Positions 7,981 through 16,483 of a stretch of 64,000 nucleotides of DNA are shown one piece after another. The DNA is taken from the NCBI GenBank assembly GCA_016125385.1, contig WGLV01000050.1, positions 58,898 to 122,897 on the forward strand. Direction: 5' to 3'. The stretch comes from a bacterium (GTDB lineage Bacteria; Hinthialibacterota; Hinthialibacteria; Hinthialibacterales; Hinthialibacteraceae). The position numbers and the translations under genes were made by a program. The notes beneath the pieces were generated by a model. The model did not search any database and was not told the origin of the DNA. It was given only the letters and a program-made list of their open reading frames with translations. Position 1 is the stretch's first letter. Each line of letters opens with the position of its first letter.

Positions 7981-9285
7981 ATGACCAGGAAATCCAAGCC
8001 ATCAATCCTATTCGCGCCGTGGCGCTGGCTGATGAGGCTGTTAAAGCGCTGGATGCTGACGCTGGAAATTATTCTGGTGCTGTGTCTGCTGTTTCTCGTA
8101 ATCTTCTGGCAACAGATCGTCATCACCGTCCAGTCGGGCGAACGCGGCGTTCTATTTAAGCGATTCAGCGGGACGGCGCTCTATCAGGATCCATACGAGG
8201 AAGGCGTTCATCTGATTTTCCCGTGGGACACCCTCTATATATACAACATCCGTGAACAGCAGGTCGAGCATCAATTCACCGCGCTGTCGAAGGGCGGACT
8301 CAGCATTCAAATCGTGGTCTCGATTCGGTACCACCCCCATCGCCCCCTCTTCGAAATGTCGGAACCGGAACTGACCGAGGTCATCGAGAAATACCATCCG
8401 GAATATTCCAAACAAATCAAGCAATTCATGGATGATAACGATATTGAATCGTATTCTGAACTGGTCGATCTGTTTAATGACAACATGCTGCATACCGCGA
8501 TCGACAAAGAACACGCGGAAGCGTTTGAAAAATTGCCATTCTATGAAGAACTGTTTGAATATCTAAGCGATTATAAGTACGTATTAAACTTTCTCCATCA
8601 ACAGATCGGCCCCGACTATCTGGAAAAAGTCATCATTCCAGAAATTCAGGCGTCGATCCGTGAAGAAGTTGGCAAGTACGATCCGGAAGAAATTTATGAA
8701 TCTTCAGGGAACGTGTTATCCGAATTTTTGAAAGACGCTTCATTCAACCTGACCCAGGAATTCATTTATCTGGATGACTTGCTCGTGAAGGAAATCATTC
8801 TTCCGCCCATTGTGAGGCAAGCCATCGAACAGAAGCTGCGCCAGGAGCAGATCGCGCTGGAATATGAATACCGACTGATTCAAAGCGAAAAAGAAGCGGA
8901 ACGGAAACGCATTGAGGCCCAGGGAATTCATGACTTTCAGCAAATCGTCAGCGAAGGCATCTCGGACGCGCTCTTGCGCTGGCGCGGCATTGAAGCGACG
9001 CTTGAACTCTCCAAATCACAGAACGCAAAGCTGGTGATCATCGGGGGGCCTGACGGGCTTCCGCTAATTCTGAACACTGGGCTCGATCTGTCGGGCGGCT
9101 CGCGTCCCTCGGGAACCGCGACCCCGGCGACGGGCGTCATGTCCGCGACGGAGATTAACAGCATGACGTCGTCGTTCACCGATCCGGGCAAGGATTTCAA
9201 TTCCAGTTTCAGTACGCCGGGAGGCGTCTCTGACGGAGTCGATTTGAATACCAGTTTGACGACGCCGGGCGGCACATCACATTAA
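7981..9285 (+). CDS. SPFH/Band 7 (prohibitin-like) membrane protein with an extra helical insert
   Basis: One membrane helix (about 20-45) is followed by an SPFH domain: GERGVLFKRFSG, then a strand ending SIRYHP near 120. The family motif GPDYLEKVIIPEIQASIRE resumes only after about 85 additional acidic, helix-rich residues. A Glu/Arg coiled coil follows, then a low-complexity C-terminus with two copies of a [ST]-x-[ST]-TPGG pattern. SPFH proteins form ring-like membrane cages that organise lipids and proteases. I chose the ATG at 7981 (GGAAGAAAG upstream) over an in-frame GTG at 7960 that overlaps the exporter. The tight link suggests it scaffolds the exporter (inference). Confidence 0.85.
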   Translation: MTRKSKPSILFAPWRWLMRLLKRWMLTLEIILVLCLLFLVIFWQQIVITVQSGERGVLFKRFSGTALYQDPYEEGVHLIFPWDTLYIYNIREQQVEHQFTALSKGGLSIQIVVSIRYHPHRPLFEMSEPELTEVIEKYHPEYSKQIKQFMDDNDIESYSELVDLFNDNMLHTAIDKEHAEAFEKLPFYEELFEYLSDYKYVLNFLHQQIGPDYLEKVIIPEIQASIREEVGKYDPEEIYESSGNVLSEFLKDASFNLTQEFIYLDDLLVKEIILPPIVRQAIEQKLRQEQIALEYEYRLIQSEKEAERKRIEAQGIHDFQQIVSEGISDALLRWRGIEATLELSKSQNAKLVIIGGPDGLPLILNTGLDLSGGSRPSGTATPATGVMSATEINSMTSSFTDPGKDFNSSFSTPGGVSDGVDLNTSLTTPGGTSH

Positions 9286-9309
9286 TCAGTTACTCGTAGC
9301 ACGATCCCT

Positions 9310-9347
9310 CCGCCAGTGTTCGCCTAGTGTGACTCGCTGGCGGTTTT
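9310..9347 (+). terminator. Terminator closing the exporter-SPFH operon
   Basis: CCGCCAG at 9310-9316 pairs with CTGGCGG at 9337-9343 and is followed by TTTT, 25 bases after the SPFH stop. Confidence 0.75.
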
Positions 9348-9446
9348 CTGTTGTCATCTACATCGTCTTACAATATGGCGATTGAAATAAAGAAGCCGCC
9401 ATCGGCTTCAAGCTCATTTGATTCCATTTCGCAGGGGAGAACTACG

Positions 9447-11486
9447 TTGAGAAAAATATATATTTTGTCCGCCGTGATTTTCATCGCTCTTTGCATTCGC
9501 CAGCCGCTTTCTGTTGACAGTCAAGAATCAGGAAAAATCGCTCCATCAACGCCCTTCATCATCGCCGATTTTGAAGCCGCCTCGGATGCGGCGTCGTGGC
9601 AAGGTCTTCCCTGCCAACTTACCACTCGATACGCGGCGTCCGGCTCTCAGTCCATGTCATTCACGATTCCGAAGTGGCATGAAGGTGATGAAGAGCGCCC
9701 CGGCGTCATCTTGAATTTCAACGAAGGAACAGGTTTCGCCTTTAACGATTGGCCGGCCTATCGCACGCTCGTTGCGGAGGTATGGATCGATGGCGACGCG
9801 CCCGCCAGCCCGGGAATGCAGATTCGCGACAGCCGGGGCAGGAAAAGCTGGACCGCTTACGATACCTTCGCGCCCGGCGTTCATAGCCGGCTGGAACTGT
9901 CGCTGGATGACGCCGGCGCCGACATGAACATTCACGATGTCAATCAGATCGTCTTTTACGACCTGCGCCCTGATGAGACGTATACCGTAACCATCGACTG
10001 CATCAGGCTGATTCCAAAACTAAAACCTCCCATCGCTTCGTTTCGTCTTTTACAACCGAATTACCGCAACCTGATCGCGCCGGATCAACAGGCGATCGCC
10101 ATCGAAGCGTCTGACAACACCGTCAATTACGAAACGCCGGCGTCTCGATCGCAATGGCGGGTATTGCTGAATGAAGACGATGTTCTCCATCAAAAAGTTA
10201 CGCGACGCGACACGCGATTGTCTATCGATACAACTGATATCCATACGCGGAAAATTCATATACGCGCGGAGCTGTTCGATCGAGACAATAAAAGCGTTCT
10301 GGCCAAACAGGAGTGGGAAGTAACGAAAGCCAGCCCGTCAGAGTATGACGATTTAACCGTCCACATCGATGAAAACAACAACGCCATCGTCAATGGAAAC
10401 GCGTTTTTCCCGCTTGGATGGTACAGCAATACCAGCGAAAAGTATCTGGACGAAATCGCCGACAGCCCGTTCAACTGCATTCTGGCGTATGGAACGGATT
10501 TCGTGAAACGCACCGAGCTGCTTCACTATCTCGACCGCTTGCAGGAAAAAAACCTCAAACTGATTTATTGCATGAACGACATTTATCCCGGCGCGACCTA
10601 CTTTGACGGAAAGGACTGGGAAGGCGTCACAGGAAATGAGAATATCGCTTCCGCCGTGGTCGACGCATACAAAAACCATCCCGCCATATTGGCCTGGTAT
10701 CTGAATGATGAGTTACCACGCAGCATGGCGCCTCAGCTGGAACAATATTATCAGCGCGTGAAAAACGCCGATCCAAACCATCCCTGCTATATCGTCCTGT
10801 GCCAGCGCAAAGACTTGCCCCACTTGCAGCACACAACCGACATTCTGGGCGTCGATCCCTACCCCATTCCACACGATCCAATCGTTTTTGTGAACGAGAT
10901 GATCGACAAGGCGCGGGACGCGGTTCACGAGAGCAAGCCGATCTGGGCGGTATTGCAGGCGTTCGGCTGGTATCAATACAACTCAAAGAATCCCGATCGG
11001 GGTCATGTTCCAACGGAAGAAGAGCTATTGAAAGGACGCGCGCCGACGTATGAAGAAACGCGTTGCATGACGTATCTGGCGTTGACGCACGGCGCCAAAG
11101 GAATCATCTATTATTGCTATTACGATTTCCGCCTGCTGCCCGAATATGAAACGATGTGGAAGTGGATGAAAAGCATCGCGTCTGAAGTAAAAACACTTTC
11201 ACCGGCCCTGCTGTCGAATGAAAATACGGCGGCGATCGCCGTTCATCCCGATACGGAAGAAATTCATACTTTGCTGAAAGAGAAGGATGGAAAAATCTAT
11301 CTTCTCGCGGTGAATTCAAGCAGGGAATCGGTTGATGCGACGCTTCATTTTGACGGGATCAAAACAGCGATGGCGGAGCGGATGTTCGAAGACCATGCGC
11401 CTGTTCCAATTCAAACCCGAACGATGAAAACCTCATTCGCCCCGCTTGAAGCGCATGTCTATGAACTAAGCGGTATTCAGAAATAG
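9447..11486 (+). CDS. Secreted glycoside-hydrolase-like (clan GH-A) protein
   Basis: The likely start is TTG at 9447, with GGGGAGA six bases upstream and a signal peptide (about 1-25); in-frame starts further upstream lack a ribosome site. Of about 679 residues, the first 300 form beta-sandwich modules (a carbohydrate-binding-like module, then an Ig-like segment). From about 310 a TIM-barrel of the GH2/GH42 type begins with FFPLGWYSN and carries AWYLNDELP near 415, where the Glu matches the acid/base position of clan GH-A. I could not place a nucleophile Glu with confidence (the expected region reads GIIYYCYYDF), so activity is uncertain. A C-terminal beta domain closes the protein. It stands alone between two terminators. 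Confidence 0.75.
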   Translation: MRKIYILSAVIFIALCIRQPLSVDSQESGKIAPSTPFIIADFEAASDAASWQGLPCQLTTRYAASGSQSMSFTIPKWHEGDEERPGVILNFNEGTGFAFNDWPAYRTLVAEVWIDGDAPASPGMQIRDSRGRKSWTAYDTFAPGVHSRLELSLDDAGADMNIHDVNQIVFYDLRPDETYTVTIDCIRLIPKLKPPIASFRLLQPNYRNLIAPDQQAIAIEASDNTVNYETPASRSQWRVLLNEDDVLHQKVTRRDTRLSIDTTDIHTRKIHIRAELFDRDNKSVLAKQEWEVTKASPSEYDDLTVHIDENNNAIVNGNAFFPLGWYSNTSEKYLDEIADSPFNCILAYGTDFVKRTELLHYLDRLQEKNLKLIYCMNDIYPGATYFDGKDWEGVTGNENIASAVVDAYKNHPAILAWYLNDELPRSMAPQLEQYYQRVKNADPNHPCYIVLCQRKDLPHLQHTTDILGVDPYPIPHDPIVFVNEMIDKARDAVHESKPIWAVLQAFGWYQYNSKNPDRGHVPTEEELLKGRAPTYEETRCMTYLALTHGAKGIIYYCYYDFRLLPEYETMWKWMKSIASEVKTLSPALLSNENTAAIAVHPDTEEIHTLLKEKDGKIYLLAVNSSRESVDATLHFDGIKTAMAERMFEDHAPVPIQTRTMKTSFAPLEAHVYELSGIQK

Positions 11487-11503
11487 ATCATTTCCATCAA
11501 AAA

Positions 11504-11538
11504 CCCGGACGGAGATCGTCTTCGTCCGGGTTTTCTTT
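11504..11538. terminator. Bidirectional terminator
   Basis: CCCGGACG (11504-11511) pairs with CGTCCGGG (11523-11530), flanked by an A run and a TTTTCTTTT run. It lies between the convergent GH-A-like gene and the pseudopilin gene, so it can serve both strands. Confidence 0.85.
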
Positions 11539-11548
11539 TATCAATCGA

Positions 11549-12145
11549 TTACTGAATCGGTCCGCCCCGGGTAGCGAAGATATCGCCCGGTGACACGAGG
11601 CCGTTCGACGATTCATAGACGTATTTCATGCCCGCGTCAGATCGGCGAGCCAGGCCAATCACGTCGGAATCGCCCCAGGGAAATTCGCGCGCCTTGTTGG
11701 GACCGAAACTCAGGATCAAAAAACCGACCGTTCGTTCCCAAAAAGCATTACGCGCGTCGGCGCCCCCCGTATCGTTATACCACGCTCCACCGCCGTAATC
11801 GTAATAGGTCCGCTGGTTTGAAAAACTTCCCGTAGCGCCCATCCCATCCGAGGTGAAGGGATCGCGCGTGACTTCCGTGCCGCTGATATAGGCGATCGGC
11901 GTGGTGAGTTGACGCCAAGAACGGTCTTCCACATCGGGGCCGCCCCAATCGACGGGGTAACTGTTGTTATCCATCTGATACATCTGAAGGGCGGTGCTCA
12001 ACGTTTTGACGTCGGCGCGAACGCGGGCGACTTTCGCCTTGATCTGTGCGTTCAAGAAGTTAGGAACCGCGATGGCGGCGAGAATTCCAATAATCGCGAC
12101 AACGATCAGTAGCTCAATCAATGTAAACGCTTTACGATCCATCAT
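11549..12145 (-). CDS. Type II secretion/type IV pilin-like pseudopilin, copy 1
   Basis: 198 residues starting with a class III prepilin signal: short charged leader, then FTLIELLIVVAIIGILAAIAVPNF, with the conserved Glu at +5 of the mature form. PilD-type peptidase cuts before the Phe and methylates it. The helix continues into NAQIKAKVARVRADVKTLSTAL, shared almost word for word with the pseudopilins at 39338 and 45953, while the C-terminal beta domain is unique (GGGAWYNDTGG, ending FATRGGPIQ). GGAGG lies nine bases before the ATG. No pilus or secretion genes are beside it, so it is a stand-alone surface or pseudopilus subunit. Confidence 0.9.
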   Translation of the reverse strand: MMDRKAFTLIELLIVVAIIGILAAIAVPNFLNAQIKAKVARVRADVKTLSTALQMYQMDNNSYPVDWGGPDVEDRSWRQLTTPIAYISGTEVTRDPFTSDGMGATGSFSNQRTYYDYGGGAWYNDTGGADARNAFWERTVGFLILSFGPNKAREFPWGDSDVIGLARRSDAGMKYVYESSNGLVSPGDIFATRGGPIQ

Positions 12146-12220
12146 TCAGACTTGCCTCCTCGCTCCAATTAAAAAACAATCTTCCAGTTAACAGTCTCTA
12201 CTCAATATATGAATTACAGG

Positions 12221-12235
12221 ATCTCTGTTAGAGAT
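12221..12235. promoter_or_regulatory. Perfect inverted repeat upstream of pseudopilin 1
   Basis: ATCTCT and AGAGAT separated by three bases, about 75 bases upstream of the pseudopilin ATG in an AT-rich gap. It could be an operator for a dimeric repressor; no regulator is identified. Confidence 0.3.
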
Positions 12236-12317
12236 TGATTCAATCGATCCGAGAAGGAACGGCGATTTCACCGCTCAAACAATTGTGAGATTAACCCGGT
12301 GCATCATGGGGAAAATA

Positions 12318-12353
12318 AACCGGAGCGGGTCAGACGATCCCGCTCCGGTTTTT
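12318..12353 (-). terminator. Terminator after the DUF6807 gene
   Basis: A 12-bp perfect stem (12318-12329 with 12339-12350), 14 bases downstream of the minus-strand stop codon. T-rich flanks on both sides allow use in either direction. Confidence 0.8.
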
Positions 12354-12366
12354 GGCGTTGCTGAAC

Positions 12367-13617
12367 TTATTCAAATTTCACTTCAATCCGTTCACGGTAA
12401 GCCTTGTCGGCTTCATCGACCTTGCCCGATTCGGCGCCGCCGCGATGAATCCACAGCCGGTATTTCAAGACCAGCGGGTCATCGCCCTGGCTCAGCGTGT
12501 ATTTCGCCAGACCGGGCCACGAAACGCCCAGAAAACCGTAATGCCGGAGAATCCAGCCCGGCGGGAGCGGGGGCATCGGCTTGCCTTCCGAATCCACCGA
12601 GCCTTTCGGATTTTCAGGATGATCGGGCGAAATCAACACCGCGACGCCCGAGGTCCGCGAACCGCTGGCGGGTTGCGGCTGAAAGCGGGCGGAGAGATCG
12701 GCCCACCATGATGGGAACATCAGCGCATCTTTCGCGCGCATACCGCCGGCGGTGGTAATGGCGGTGTCTTCACGAGGCGAGAAGCGCAGGTTCATACCGC
12801 CATAGCCTTTTTGTTCGGTCTCGGTTCCCTGAATGGTGACGGGCGATTCAACCGCCTTCAACGTAACCTTCACGTCGATGGCCTGCCCAACGCCATTGGG
12901 GCGATAGACGACGAACTCGACCGTCTCATCGATCACCCGGCGTTCATCGATATACCATCCATTCTGAACGCCCAATAAAGCGCAAACCGGCCCCGCCTCG
13001 CGGTAAAGCCATTTTTCGAATTTCTGATGGATGCCGTAAATCGTCCACAAATCGAACTTGACGTCATTCACATAAACCGAGGGCCAGGCCCAGTGCAAAC
13101 CGCGATGATGATAGTGATCCTTGGGGAAATCATCGGTCAGCACTTCGCCATCGATGCCATGTATGGGATGGACATACGTTGAACGGGTGCGATCCTCGGG
13201 CACGCCGTCCGGCAACTGCATTCCGTAGATGTACGTCATGATGGGGCGGCCGCAGTTAATTCGCAGATGGCCGTCACCGTCGTCATCAAACGAAAACCAG
13301 TCGTTAAAACGCGGCTCGCGCAGAGCGCCGCGCTTCTCTTTCATGTGCAAGGTGTTTTCATTCTGTCCATACCCGGCGGGCAGGATGAAGAAGAGATCGT
13401 CTGGAAATGCTTTAGACCGCTGAACCGCCAGCGGGAGTTCCACGCTGGGCGTTCCATCATCATCCAGATTGACGAACCAGTCATGCGCGTCAGCCGAAAA
13501 AGCCGGGGCCTCGGCGTGAGCGCGAACGGGAACATCGACGGACAGCACAGACGGCCGCTCGATGATGACATTGGGCGCGGCGGTCAGAATCATCATCGCG
13601 AGAATAGAAGTAAGCAT
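12367..13617 (-). CDS. Secreted DUF6807 (PmoA-like) family protein
   Basis: 416 residues with a signal peptide. The start is the ATG at 13617, because the alternative TTG at 13629 overlaps the ribosome site (GGGAGG). The core has DUF6807 hallmarks: a PIMTYIYGMQLPDG strand, an HHRGLHWAW block near 165-175, and a C-terminal LKYRLWIHRGG. The family is common in Planctomycetes-like bacteria as a secreted beta-rich protein. It is often labelled methane oxygenase PmoA in databases, but there is no evidence of that chemistry. It sits among glycan-processing genes. Function is unknown; family membership is fairly sure. Confidence 0.8.
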   Translation of the reverse strand: MLTSILAMMILTAAPNVIIERPSVLSVDVPVRAHAEAPAFSADAHDWFVNLDDDGTPSVELPLAVQRSKAFPDDLFFILPAGYGQNENTLHMKEKRGALREPRFNDWFSFDDDGDGHLRINCGRPIMTYIYGMQLPDGVPEDRTRSTYVHPIHGIDGEVLTDDFPKDHYHHRGLHWAWPSVYVNDVKFDLWTIYGIHQKFEKWLYREAGPVCALLGVQNGWYIDERRVIDETVEFVVYRPNGVGQAIDVKVTLKAVESPVTIQGTETEQKGYGGMNLRFSPREDTAITTAGGMRAKDALMFPSWWADLSARFQPQPASGSRTSGVAVLISPDHPENPKGSVDSEGKPMPPLPPGWILRHYGFLGVSWPGLAKYTLSQGDDPLVLKYRLWIHRGGAESGKVDEADKAYRERIEVKFE

Positions 13618-13646
13618 AATACCTCCCAAAAGTCAGATGGAATCGA

Positions 13647-13835
13647 TCACTTGTCTTTCAACAGCAATGCAATGGCGAGCAACAGGATCACTTCGGAGAA
13701 GTTGACGAAGCTGAGCGGACGAACCGGATAGGTTGAAAACTGTGCGCTGAGATCGATTTGAAGCACTTTGAACGCGATGCCGACAATGATAGAAACAACA
13801 GCCGCATAGATGAGAATCGAGGCGAGTTTTTTCAT
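13647..13835 (-). CDS. Small two-helix membrane protein
   Basis: 62 residues from the ATG at 13835, which has GGGAGG eight bases upstream; longer upstream starts have none. Two hydrophobic segments (about 5-25 and 45-60) flank a short loop, ending LLLKDK. It lies 29 bases upstream of the DUF6807 gene on the same strand, so the two may be co-transcribed. No family is recognised. Confidence 0.65.
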   Translation of the reverse strand: MKKLASILIYAAVVSIIVGIAFKVLQIDLSAQFSTYPVRPLSFVNFSEVILLLAIALLLKDK

Positions 13836-13922
13836 CGATTGATCCTCCCGTTTATTCCTGTGTATGGTACAAGATTTCCAGTGAACACTATCGCATAAAT
13901 TCCATCCGATCGCTAGCAGCAA

Positions 13923-14855
13923 TCAGCGCGGCATGGCTTTCCAGATCGATGACGGCACGCGAAACACGGTTCCATGCCGCAGACCTTCGGGGACATGTAA
14001 CTGGTTTGAAACATCTTCCCAGTTTTCAAAATCTCGGCTGCGTACGGCGCCGTATTCCCCCTTACGGTACTTATCAAAATAGACGTAACAATATTCGCCG
14101 ATGCGGATCGCGGTGGGGCCTTCGGCCCAATCCTCCCCGCTGATGGGAGGCGTCGATGAACTCCACGGCCCCAATGGGCTTTTTGAAAACGCCATCCGAA
14201 TGTTTTTTTCAGGAGGCTTGAGCGTTTCGTTTTTGAGAAACATGACGAAATCATGCGGCCCGCGTTTGAAGATGGTCGAGTCGATCACGTTAAAACCGTC
14301 GTCATAAAATACGCGCGTATCGCTATAGGTTTCAAAATCTCGAGTCGTCGTGCAATAGATACGGTGGTTGTAATCGGTTTCGCTGCTTCCACTGGTTTCA
14401 GTGAAGCGGCCGGGAATCGTGGTCGCCCAGAAAATAACGTATTGCTTCGACTCCTCGTCGTAAAAAATTTCCGGCGCCCAGCAGTTCCGGGCTTCCGGTT
14501 CGTGATCCATGACGGGGATATTGCGCTCGGCGGACCAGTGAATCAGATCGCTGGAATGAGCGATTCCGATTCCATGTCCGCCCCAGCCGGTCGTCCAGAC
14601 AAGATGAAAGCGCTGATCCGGCCCGAGCAGAACGCAGGGGTCTCGCATCAGTTTCGATTCGCCGATATAGGGATGGAGAAAAGAATGTCCACCATTCAGC
14701 GCGGTCCAGTTCAGCCCGTCTTCGCTGGCGGCGAAGTGCAGACCGTCTTCTCCATTCCCCGTGAAATAAGAGAACAGCAGGCGCTCATTCGCTTTAGCGG
14801 TAAAACCTATCAAAAACAGGCAACATGCGGACAGAATCATTCGTTTCAGATTCAT
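13923..14855 (-). CDS. Secreted GH43-like five-bladed beta-propeller
   Basis: 310 residues with a signal peptide. The ATG at 14855 has GGGAGG nine bases upstream. The repeats read like clan GH-F glycosidases: LMRDPCVLLGPDQRFHLVWTTGW, then HSSDLIHWS, NCWAPEIFYD and FNVIDSTIF. RDP carries an Asp at the usual base position, and the APE motif matches the pattern around the acid or pKa modulator. Such enzymes act on arabinose- or xylose-type side chains outside the cytoplasm. The sugar cannot be predicted. It is transcribed divergently from the Asp-box protein at 14963. Confidence 0.8.
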   Translation of the reverse strand: MNLKRMILSACCLFLIGFTAKANERLLFSYFTGNGEDGLHFAASEDGLNWTALNGGHSFLHPYIGESKLMRDPCVLLGPDQRFHLVWTTGWGGHGIGIAHSSDLIHWSAERNIPVMDHEPEARNCWAPEIFYDEESKQYVIFWATTIPGRFTETSGSSETDYNHRIYCTTTRDFETYSDTRVFYDDGFNVIDSTIFKRGPHDFVMFLKNETLKPPEKNIRMAFSKSPLGPWSSSTPPISGEDWAEGPTAIRIGEYCYVYFDKYRKGEYGAVRSRDFENWEDVSNQLHVPEGLRHGTVFRVPSSIWKAMPR

Positions 14856-14962
14856 TCCCATTTTCCTCCCGGATACATAGACCGAACTCAATTCGGAGAT
14901 AGGATTTTCCCGCATTCTATGTTAAAAACTCTTTGAATCCAATTTGGAATGAGGGAGAGCTC

Positions 14963-16159
14963 ATGAAAATCCGATACTTGCCGATCGCGCTATTTCTCAG
15001 TCTGGCGTTACACGCTTCCACGGCGCCGTTATTCAAGCCGCTGGATCACGTCGTTCACTTCAGCCCGATGTCGAGCGGCATTTATCTGGGCAGCCCGACC
15101 CTCCTGCGACTGCCTGACGGCGCCCTGCTCGCGGGAATGGACATGTTCGGCTCTAACGCGCCCAAGCCAGCGGTCTCGCTTATTTTCCGGTCAGAAGATA
15201 ACGGCGATACATGGCGTTGTATTTCGGAGATTCGCGGCAGTTTCTGGGCGAATCTGTTTCTTCACCGCGATCGGTTGTACTTTCTGGGGACTTCAAACCC
15301 CAACGGCTCCATAGTGATCCGGCGCAGCGATGACGGCGGCTATACCTGGACCGAACCGGCGGACGAAAACAGCGGACTCCTCTTTCCTGAAGGCGACATG
15401 AAACACTATCACTGCGCGCCCATGCCGGTGGTTGAACACAAGGGCCGTCTTTATCGCGCATTTGAGAACAACGCGACCGAGCAATGGCCGGCGGGTTTTC
15501 GCTCGCTGGTGCTGTCTGTGGATGTGGACGCCGATCTTCTCAAAGCCTCGTCATGGCGAAAAAGCAACGAACTGATTTACGATCCCGACGCCGATCCGGC
15601 GGAATTCGGCACGGCTCCAGAGATTCCCGGTGGGAAGGCGGCGGGTTGGCTGGAAGGCAACGTCGTGGAAGCGCCCGATGGCGAGATGGTTAACATTCTT
15701 CGCGTGAACTCGGCGCCGGTTGTGAATCGAGCGGCGATCGTCCATATTCACGATGAAGGCCGGCGGGTTACGTTTGATCCCAAGACGGGATTCATCGAAT
15801 TTCCCGGCGGGATGACCAAGTTCGCGATTCGCCGCGATCCTGAAAGCGGCCGTTACTGGACTTTGGCGAACGGGAACACGAATCCCAAAAACCCGACTCA
15901 GCGCAACAGCCTGTCGCTGTATTCATCCAGCGATTTGATTCACTGGAAGCAGCACGCGGTTCTGCTGGAAGACCTCGACGACTATGAAAACATCGGCAAC
16001 GAATCAAAGGTCGGTTTTCAATACGTTGATTTTCAATTCGATGGAGACGATATCATTTTTCTTTCGCGGACCGCGTATAACGGCGCGCACTCATACCACG
16101 ACGCGAACTATATGACTTTTCATCGCATCGAAAATTTCCGCGATCGTTTCAAGGATTAA
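14963..16159 (+). CDS. Secreted Asp-box (sialidase-fold) protein
   Basis: 398 residues from the ATG at 14963 (GAGGGAGAG upstream; the in-frame TTG at 14933 lacks a site) with a signal peptide. Two Asp-boxes are visible, RSEDNGDTW and RSDDGGYTW, with further bladed repeats (YSSSDLIHWK), so it folds as a six-bladed propeller like GH33 and related families. The RIP arginine motif of true sialidases is not evident, so substrate and even catalysis are uncertain. It lies next to the GH43-like gene on the other strand. Confidence 0.75.
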   Translation: MKIRYLPIALFLSLALHASTAPLFKPLDHVVHFSPMSSGIYLGSPTLLRLPDGALLAGMDMFGSNAPKPAVSLIFRSEDNGDTWRCISEIRGSFWANLFLHRDRLYFLGTSNPNGSIVIRRSDDGGYTWTEPADENSGLLFPEGDMKHYHCAPMPVVEHKGRLYRAFENNATEQWPAGFRSLVLSVDVDADLLKASSWRKSNELIYDPDADPAEFGTAPEIPGGKAAGWLEGNVVEAPDGEMVNILRVNSAPVVNRAAIVHIHDEGRRVTFDPKTGFIEFPGGMTKFAIRRDPESGRYWTLANGNTNPKNPTQRNSLSLYSSSDLIHWKQHAVLLEDLDDYENIGNESKVGFQYVDFQFDGDDIIFLSRTAYNGAHSYHDANYMTFHRIENFRDRFKD

Positions 16160-16171
16160 GAATCAAGACGA

Positions 16172-16372
16172 CTAATCCTGAATACTCAGATAGACGTTTG
16201 AGGCGGTGGACGATCGTGAGTACCCTGAATCCCGCATGGAAGCGGAAACGGCGCCGTTCTGTCCGGCGGATGAGATACCAGTACTGAATCCTGTGCTCAT
16301 TGATCCGGTGGTTTCGCAGGCGGTCAAACCGAATACCAATGCGAGCGTGAGTACGAACAACCAGCGATCCAT
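16172..16372 (-). CDS. Small lipoprotein
   Basis: 66 residues from the ATG at 16372 (GGAGG eight bases upstream). The signal peptide ends in the lipobox LTAC (Cys19). The mature part is short, rich in Ser, Gly and Thr and likely unstructured. A longer open frame upstream on this strand is antisense to pyrD and is not supported. The role is unknown. Confidence 0.65.
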   Translation of the reverse strand: MDRWLFVLTLALVFGLTACETTGSMSTGFSTGISSAGQNGAVSASMRDSGYSRSSTASNVYLSIQD

Positions 16373-16483
16373 AACGGTTTCCTCCGTGGCTTTTGTTTTT
16401 TCATTATACCGATACGATGAGTCACAAGCCAATCGGATTTTCCGGCGGGCTCGTGATATCCGCAGGGAGAACGGCACTCCATC

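Noticed and set aside
12367..13617. Methane monooxygenase subunit (from the PmoA label of DUF6807)
   Set aside because: Secreted beta-rich protein with no membrane copper-enzyme features.
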